Positions 13,339 to 18,414 of a stretch of 18,414 bases of DNA are shown one piece after another; the first letter of the stretch is position 1; every line of letters starts with the position of its first letter. The notes beneath the pieces are model-generated. The model was given only the letters and a program-made list of their open reading frames with translations, was not told the origin of the DNA and did no database searches. The stretch is from positions 1-18,414 of the forward strand of contig JABIRQ010000387.1 in NCBI GenBank assembly GCA_018699755.1, in the 5' to 3' direction. A program made the position numbers and the translations under genes. Source of the stretch: Rhodospirillaceae bacterium (GTDB lineage Bacteria; Pseudomonadota; Alphaproteobacteria; CADEGL01).

Positions 13339-15129
13339 ATGACAACCGCTTCGACCATAGCGGCGGACGGTTTTTCCGCCGAAACCGACCGGAAGGCCGA
13401 TAGAGGCCCGGTGGATTCGGTCGATTCGGCGCGGCTGCGCATCCTTCTCGCCTGCAATGACAAGGCTGATCGCGACCGCATTGCCCGGCTGCTCGCAGCC
13501 TCTCTTCATGCCGATTATCGGCTCGACTGGGCCGAAGGCTACGGCACCGCCATCCAAGCGATCGGCGAAGCGAGCCACGACCTGCTGCTGCTCGACGACC
13601 GGCTCGATGGAGGAACCGGGGTGAACCTGCTGCGCGAGGCGCGGGAAACCTGTTGCGCCATGCCGATCATCCTGTTGACCCGAACCGAAGCGCCAGAGAC
13701 CGAACGCTGGGCGATCGAGGCCGGCGCGGCCGATTGCCTGGTGCGGCCCCGCCTTTCGGCCCCGCTGCTCGACCGCGCCGTCCGGTTTGCGGTTGCGCGG
13801 CGCGAATCCTCCGACCGTATCCGGTATCTCTCGCAATACGATCCGCTGACCGGGTTGGCCAACCGGGTGTTGTTTCGCGACCGTCTTAACCGCGCGATCG
13901 GCCAGGCCCGGCAAGGCGAGGGCGGCCTCGTCTTGATGCTCCTCGCCCTGGACCGTTTCGCCCTGGTCAACGAGACCATGGGCCCGACCGCCGGCGAGCA
14001 GCTTCTGCGCAGCGCCGCCGAGCGCCTTTTCACCTGCCTGGGCGGGACTGCGTCCCTCGCCCGGGTCGGCCATGACGAGTTCGGCGTGCTGCTGGAGCAT
14101 GACACCTCGCCCGAGGAAGCGACGCTGGTCGCCGAGCGCATCGGCCGCGCCATGCGCCCGCCCTTCGAGCTCAATGGCCATGAGGTGCTGGTCACAACCA
14201 GCATCGGCATCGCGGGCTATCCCCATTGCGGCTGGAACGCCGATACCCTGATGAACAGCGCGAGCACCGCTCTTTACCAAGCCAAGGAGCGCGGCCGGAA
14301 CTCCTACCAGTTCTATACCCGCAAGATGACGGCGCGGGAGCTGCAGCGCCTCGTTCTGCAGACCAGCCTGCACCGGGCCCTGGACCGAAACGAGTTCGCC
14401 CTGCATTACCAGGCCCAGATCGACCTGCGCAGCGGCCGCCTCGCCGGGACCGAGGCGCTGCTGCGCTGGCAGCATCCGGAGTTCGGCCTGCTCGGCCCCG
14501 ACCAGTTCATTCCGATCGCCGAGGAAACCGGTCTGATCGTGCCGATCGGGCATTGGGTGCTGGCAACGGCCTGCCTCCAGGCCCGAGCCTGGGCGGGGGA
14601 TGGCCAGCATGTGCCGCGCATGGCGGTGAACCTGTCGGCCCGCCAATTCCGCGAACCGGGCCTGCCCGCCACCATAGGCCGCATCTTGAATGACGCGGAG
14701 CTTCCCGCCGACCGCCTGGCTTTGGAAATGACCGAATCCATGCTGATGGAAGACACCGAGGGCGCCAGCGCGGTTCTGGCAAGCTTTCGCGACATGGGCC
14801 TGCATGTCGCGATCGACGATTTCGGCACCGGCTATTCCTCGCTCAGCTATCTCAAACGCTTTCCCCTGGACACGTTGAAGATCGACAAGAGCTTCGTGCG
14901 CGACGTCACCACCGATCCCGACGACGCGGCGATCGCCACCGCCGTCATCGGCCTGGCCCACAACCTGCGCCTGGGGGTTATCGCCGAGGGCGTGGAGACC
15001 GAGGCCCAACTCGATTTCCTGCGCACCCATGGCTGCGACGTGATGCAGGGCTTTCTCTATTCCCCGCCCTTGCCGCCCGGCGATTTCGAAAAGCTCCTCG
15101 CCGCGTGCAAGCCCGCGCCCGTGGGCTGA
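13339..15129 (+). CDS. receiver-GGDEF-EAL domain protein, probable c-di-GMP phosphodiesterase
   Basis: This 596-residue protein has three domains. A receiver-like domain (about 33-155) has D86 in the phospho-acceptor position but RPR at 137 where KP is usual. A GGDEF domain (about 160-325) has GHDEF at 244-248 in place of GGDEF, A203 where the first metal-binding Asp is expected (LALDRF), and E220 for the usual Asp. An EAL domain (about 335-590) has EALLRW at 372, NLSARQF, EMTES, DDFGTGYSSL, KIDKSFV and AEGVET-QLDFL. The EAL active-site motifs look complete, so it probably degrades c-di-GMP, with GGDEF a GTP-sensing or inactive module. The start at 13339 follows AGGAG at 13324-13328. The 281-bp region shared with divergent hisZ shows no clear operator. 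Confidence 0.9.
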   Translation: MTTASTIAADGFSAETDRKADRGPVDSVDSARLRILLACNDKADRDRIARLLAASLHADYRLDWAEGYGTAIQAIGEASHDLLLLDDRLDGGTGVNLLREARETCCAMPIILLTRTEAPETERWAIEAGAADCLVRPRLSAPLLDRAVRFAVARRESSDRIRYLSQYDPLTGLANRVLFRDRLNRAIGQARQGEGGLVLMLLALDRFALVNETMGPTAGEQLLRSAAERLFTCLGGTASLARVGHDEFGVLLEHDTSPEEATLVAERIGRAMRPPFELNGHEVLVTTSIGIAGYPHCGWNADTLMNSASTALYQAKERGRNSYQFYTRKMTARELQRLVLQTSLHRALDRNEFALHYQAQIDLRSGRLAGTEALLRWQHPEFGLLGPDQFIPIAEETGLIVPIGHWVLATACLQARAWAGDGQHVPRMAVNLSARQFREPGLPATIGRILNDAELPADRLALEMTESMLMEDTEGASAVLASFRDMGLHVAIDDFGTGYSSLSYLKRFPLDTLKIDKSFVRDVTTDPDDAAIATAVIGLAHNLRLGVIAEGVETEAQLDFLRTHGCDVMQGFLYSPPLPPGDFEKLLAACKPAPVG

Positions 15130-15223
15130 GTCCGGCGCGAGCGTCCTCGCGACCCTCTCGCCTAATCCCGCGTGAAGTTGATAAGGTTCCTTCGAGGAAC
15201 TGCCACTAGCGGATGGGGGAGAG

Positions 15224-16291
15224 ATGACCGATCGAGCGAACGACGGTGCCGCGGGCGGCATGGACTGGACGAAGCGCGGTCCCTTCGAGTTCACCGCGCC
15301 CCTGGAGGGCGCGACTTACGGCGCCGCCGTGCGGCTGGCGGGCGGCGGTGGGGCGCGCGCTCTGGTCGAGGCAGCCGAGCAGGATCCCGAGGCCCTGCCC
15401 GGCATCCTCTACGATCATAGCGGATTTCTCTTCCTGCCGGGGCTCGACGAGATCAGCGACGAGCCGCAGCTCATGGTTCGGCTCAGCCGGATTTTCGGCC
15501 CCGAGGTCGAGGACAACCTCAAAACCTTCACCGCCGAAAACAAGACCCTGTTCAACATCCACGACGACGTGCCGGAAATCATCCTGGTCACCAACCTGCC
15601 GCCCATCAACAGCCAGCCGATGGCGTTGCCGGATCCGCCCTATACCCCGGACGGCAAGTTCCCGATGCGATTTCCCCACAGGCGCGGCTGGCACACGGAT
15701 CAGAGTTTCCGCCGTCCGCCGCCCGATTTCTCACTGTTCTATGCCGAAAAGCCGACGACCCCCGGCCAGGGACAGACCTTGTTTTGCAACGGCGCCCTGG
15801 CTTACGAGACCTTGCCCGACGACCTCAAGCGGCGGATCGAAGGGCTCGAGGCCGTGCACGCCCTGCCCGGCGTCGGCCGCTCGGAGCAGGCCGTGCGCGC
15901 GGGCGAGACGCCCAAGCCCCTGCTGCCCCACCAGATGCCGCAGCGCCAGCCTATCGTGCGCATCCATCCGGTAACCGGGCGCCCTGCCCTCTACATATGC
16001 GAGGCGGGCCAGCTCGACTGGGTCGACGGCCCGATTCACGACATGGAGCCCGGGCTCGACGGCGACGGTGCAAAATTGGTCTACGAAATCATGACCCACA
16101 TGACCCAGGACCGGTACACTTATCGCCACGAATGGGCCAAAGGCGACTTCGTGATCTGGGACAACCGGAACATGCTCCACGCGCCGACCTGGTACGATGC
16201 GGAAAACTACATCCGGATCATGTGGCGCACCACGGTAATGGGCAATCCGGGCGATGAATACGTCGGAGAAAAGCGCAGCTGGGTTCTGTAA
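15224..16291 (+). CDS. TauD/TfdA-family Fe(II)/2-oxoglutarate-dependent dioxygenase
   Basis: This 355-residue protein belongs to the taurine-dioxygenase-like family, which hydroxylates or cleaves substrates using 2-oxoglutarate, O2 and iron. The iron triad is visible: H157 and D159 in GWHTDQSF, and the distal H319 in NMLHAPTWYD. A 2-oxoglutarate-binding Arg follows in the C-terminal RIMWRTTV (R331 or R335). DHSGFLFLPG near the N-terminus and WDNRNMLHAP are family hallmarks. GGGGAGAG precedes the ATG. It is longer than TauD itself (about 283 residues) and lies alone between the c-di-GMP gene and convergent serA. The substrate (sulfonate, aryloxyacid or other) cannot be inferred. Confidence 0.9.
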   Translation: MTDRANDGAAGGMDWTKRGPFEFTAPLEGATYGAAVRLAGGGGARALVEAAEQDPEALPGILYDHSGFLFLPGLDEISDEPQLMVRLSRIFGPEVEDNLKTFTAENKTLFNIHDDVPEIILVTNLPPINSQPMALPDPPYTPDGKFPMRFPHRRGWHTDQSFRRPPPDFSLFYAEKPTTPGQGQTLFCNGALAYETLPDDLKRRIEGLEAVHALPGVGRSEQAVRAGETPKPLLPHQMPQRQPIVRIHPVTGRPALYICEAGQLDWVDGPIHDMEPGLDGDGAKLVYEIMTHMTQDRYTYRHEWAKGDFVIWDNRNMLHAPTWYDAENYIRIMWRTTVMGNPGDEYVGEKRSWVL

Positions 16292-16311
16292 CCGGGAACC
16301 GTGCCCGAGAC

Positions 16312-16338
16312 GACGGCGGCCTGAAGCCGGCTGCCGTC
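16312..16338. terminator. possible bidirectional terminator between the dioxygenase and serA genes
   Basis: GACGGC (16312-16317) pairs with GCCGTC (16333-16338) in the 59-bp gap between convergent genes, with a further GGC/GCC pairing inside. There is no T-run in either direction, so this rests on position and the inverted repeat only. Confidence 0.35.
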
Positions 16339-16350
16339 CGAGGAAGTCGG

Positions 16351-17928
16351 CTAGAAGCGCAGGACCTTGGCCTGGCGAATCGCCGGCAGGCCGCGCAGGG
16401 TCGCCAACACCTCAGGCCCCGGATCCTCGTCGACCTTGATCAGGGCGATGGCCTCGCCGCCCGCTTCCATGCGGCCCAGATGGAAGGTCGCGATATTGAC
16501 CCCGGCATCGCCCAAGGTCTTACCGAGGTATCCGATGATGCCGGGCACGTCCTGATTTCGGATGTAGAGCATGAAGGGGCCCAGCTGGGCCTCGGTCTTG
16601 ATGCCCTCGATGCCCACGATACGGGGCCGGTCGCCGCCCAGGAGAGATCCTTCGACCGAGCGGGTGCGCCGTTCGGTCCGCAGGGTCAAGCCGATCAGAT
16701 TGGAATAGTCGCCCACCCGATCGCGCTTGATCTCCGTCACCTCGATGCCGCGCTCGCGCGCCAGGACCGGCGCATTGACCATGTTCACCTGGTCGAGCAA
16801 GGGGCGCAGCAGCCCCGTCAGCGCGGCGGCGGTCAGGGAGCGGGTGTTCAACTCCGCCGCCTCGCCCGAATATTCGATGGTGAGGGCGTCGATCCCGGTT
16901 TCGGTGATCTGACCCGCGAAACTGCCGAGCTGCTCGGCCAAGGCGATGTAGGGCCGCAGACGCGGCGCCTCCTCCGGGCTGATCGAGGGCATGTTGACGG
17001 CGTTCTGGATCGCGCCGTCGAGCAAGTAGTCGGCCATCTGCTCGGCGACCTGCACAGCCACATTCTCCTGCGCCTCGGCGGTGGCCGCCCCCAAATGAGG
17101 GGTCACGACAATATTCTCGATTCCGAACAGGGGATTGTCGCGCGCCGGTTCCTCGGCGAAGACGTCCAGGGCCGCGCCCGCGACATGGCCGCTCTCCAAC
17201 GCCGCCGCCAGGGCCGCCTCGTCGATCAGGCCACCGCGCGCGCAGTTGACGATGCGCACGCCGGGCTTGGTCCGGCCGAGCGCCGCGGCATCCAGGATGT
17301 TCCGCGTCGCATCGTTGAGCGGCACATGCAGGGTGATGAAATCGGCCCTTTGGAGCAGCGCATCCAGCTCGACCTTCTCGACCCGCAGGGCCGACGCCCG
17401 ATCGCCCGATAGGTAAGGGTCGTAGGCCAGCACCCGCATCTTCAGGCCGAGCGCCCGGTCGCAAACGATCGAGCCGATATTGCCGCAGCCGATCACGCCC
17501 AGGGTCTTGCCCGTCAGCTCGACCCCCATGAAGCGCGACTTCTCCCATTTGCCGGCGCGGGTCGAACGGTCGGCGGCAGGGAGATCGCGCGCCAGGGCGA
17601 AGATGAGGGCGACGGCATGCTCCGCCGTGGTGATCGAATTGCCGGAGGGCGTGTTCATCACGACGATGCCGCGCGCGGTCGCCGACGGCACGTCGATATT
17701 GTCGACCCCGATGCCGGCCCGACCGACGACGCGCAGCGCGCCGGCCGCCGCCACGACCTCGGCCGTGACCTTGGTGGCCGAGCGGACCGCCAGGCCATCG
17801 TAATTGCCGATGCAGGCGATCAACGCATCGGGCGCGAGGCCCGGATTGAAATCCGCCGCGATGCCGCGCGCCTCGAAAACATCGAGCGCGCTCTCGCTCA
17901 ACTTGTCCGCGATCAGGACCCGAGTCAT
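16351..17928 (-). CDS. serA: D-3-phosphoglycerate dehydrogenase (long form with ACT domain)
   Basis: This 525-residue NAD-dependent enzyme oxidises 3-phosphoglycerate to 3-phosphohydroxypyruvate, the first step of serine synthesis. The NAD-binding motif is in LGVIGCGNIGSIV. The catalytic Arg is in NCARGGLIDE, the Glu in DVFAEEP and the His in TPHLGAAT. An intervening domain (NTRSLTAAALTGLL, NMVNAPVLARERG) and a C-terminal ACT regulatory domain (YIRNQDVPGIIGYLGKTLGDAGVNIATFHLGR) follow, consistent with the 520-530-residue class. Its ATG overlaps the stop of serC by 4 bp (ATGA), so the two steps of serine synthesis are translationally coupled. Confidence 0.97.
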   Translation of the reverse strand: MTRVLIADKLSESALDVFEARGIAADFNPGLAPDALIACIGNYDGLAVRSATKVTAEVVAAAGALRVVGRAGIGVDNIDVPSATARGIVVMNTPSGNSITTAEHAVALIFALARDLPAADRSTRAGKWEKSRFMGVELTGKTLGVIGCGNIGSIVCDRALGLKMRVLAYDPYLSGDRASALRVEKVELDALLQRADFITLHVPLNDATRNILDAAALGRTKPGVRIVNCARGGLIDEAALAAALESGHVAGAALDVFAEEPARDNPLFGIENIVVTPHLGAATAEAQENVAVQVAEQMADYLLDGAIQNAVNMPSISPEEAPRLRPYIALAEQLGSFAGQITETGIDALTIEYSGEAAELNTRSLTAAALTGLLRPLLDQVNMVNAPVLARERGIEVTEIKRDRVGDYSNLIGLTLRTERRTRSVEGSLLGGDRPRIVGIEGIKTEAQLGPFMLYIRNQDVPGIIGYLGKTLGDAGVNIATFHLGRMEAGGEAIALIKVDEDPGPEVLATLRGLPAIRQAKVLRF

Positions 17929-18414
17929 CGGCCCTTGCCCTCCCCATCCTCTGCGATCCGTGCATAGGCCCAGTCGAGCCAGGGGCCCAAGGCTTCCAGA
18001 TCCGACCGTTCCACGGTCGCGCCGCCCCAGAGCCGCAGGCCCGGCGGGGCGTCGCGATAGCCGCCGATGTCGTAGGCGACGGATTCGGCCTCCAGCAGGC
18101 CGGTCATGCGCTTGACCGCGGCCCGCTGCGCGGCCTCGGGCAGGGCGACGAACCAGGGCGCCGTGATGGCCAGACAGATTGAGGTCGGCGAGCGAGTCGC
18201 CGGATCGCCGGCCAGGAAATCGACCCAGTCCCGGTTCTCGACGAAACGCGCGACGGCATCGAAATTCGCCCGCGTCCGCTCAATCAGGGCCGGCAGGCCG
18301 CCGATGCCCTCGGCCCAGCGCAAGCCGTCCAGGGCGTCCTCGACACATAGCATGGAGGGGGTGTTAATCGTCTCGCCCCGGAAGACGCCCTCGTTCAGCT
18401 TGCCGCCCTTGGTC
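17925..18414 (-). CDS. serC: phosphoserine aminotransferase, C-terminal part (cut by window edge)
   Basis: SerC transfers an amino group from glutamate to 3-phosphohydroxypyruvate with PLP, the step after SerA. The visible 163 residues start beyond the PLP lysine region with TKGGKLNEGVFRGETINTPSM, then LCVEDALDGLRWAEGIGG, TSICLAITAPW and GGYRDAPPGLRLWGGATVE. The frame stays open to the right edge, so the gene begins outside the window. This sequence type matches the long alphaproteobacterial form of SerC. The internal ATG after NTPS is not the start. It is upstream of serA in the direction of transcription, overlapping by 4 bp. Confidence 0.92.
   Translation of the reverse strand, partial: TKGGKLNEGVFRGETINTPSMLCVEDALDGLRWAEGIGGLPALIERTRANFDAVARFVENRDWVDFLAGDPATRSPTSICLAITAPWFVALPEAAQRAAVKRMTGLLEAESVAYDIGGYRDAPPGLRLWGGATVERSDLEALGPWLDWAYARIAEDGEGKGR

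Noticed and set aside
13219..15294. A 691-codon open frame on the minus strand
   Set aside because: It is the antisense shadow of the GC-rich REC-GGDEF-EAL gene, whose motifs are unmistakable on the plus strand.
16480..17412. A 310-codon open frame on the plus strand
   Set aside because: It is the antisense shadow of serA, with a composition typical of GC-rich reverse frames.

Overview
The window reads as a GC-rich alphaproteobacterial chromosome, most like a Rhodospirillales-type genome. This rests on the GC-rich coding, an alphaproteobacterial-style RpoH, and the housekeeping set serC-serA, hisZ-purA, rpoH, an RluA-family pseudouridine synthase and tRNA-Glu. That is inference from gene content, not a database match. 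The right two thirds (about 6872 to 18414) is ordinary core genome. The left third (1 to about 6871) is accessory and partly decayed.

Left region: an IclR-type regulator broken by one frameshift and cut by the window edge (2-812), then an intact TIM-barrel sugar-phosphate isomerase/epimerase (1001-1855) ending in a strong hairpin. Next comes a visibly lower-GC block (about 1951-5735) with the 3' fragment of a short-chain dehydrogenase (SDR), a thiamine-diphosphate E1 alpha/beta pair, and a complete SDR. Nothing encodes the E2 or E3 subunits an E1 pair normally needs.

The block is bounded by pieces of a tRNA-Glu 3' end. The intact tRNA-Glu(CTC) lies at 6872-6947 on the minus strand. An exact 48-bp copy of its 3' part is at 5736-5783, and an 18-bp copy is at 1933-1950, all in the same orientation. 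This is the footprint of successive integrations at a tRNA 3' end, giving two adjacent segments (1951-5735 and 5784-6871) with no integrase in the window.

The segment 5784-6871 holds the most unusual content: three tandem copies of a leader of about 100 bp. The first two are followed by mini-genes of 38 and 46 codons. Their first 27 codons are conserved with a synonymous-biased substitution pattern and end in Gly-Gly-Lys. After that point the peptides are unrelated, each with a single Cys. This is the architecture of a precursor-peptide array (conserved leader, hypervariable core), such as a RiPP or double-glycine peptide. The third copy keeps its leader and ribosome site but has lost its ORF. 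No maturation enzyme is visible.

Right region: tRNA-Glu, ltaE and a small membrane protein on the minus strand; divergently the pseudouridine synthase and rpoH (with a clear intrinsic terminator). Then hisZ-purA on the minus strand, a REC-GGDEF-EAL protein whose GGDEF and REC domains look degenerate while EAL looks intact, a TauD-family dioxygenase, and finally serC-serA on the minus strand, overlapping by 4 bp, with serC cut by the window edge.
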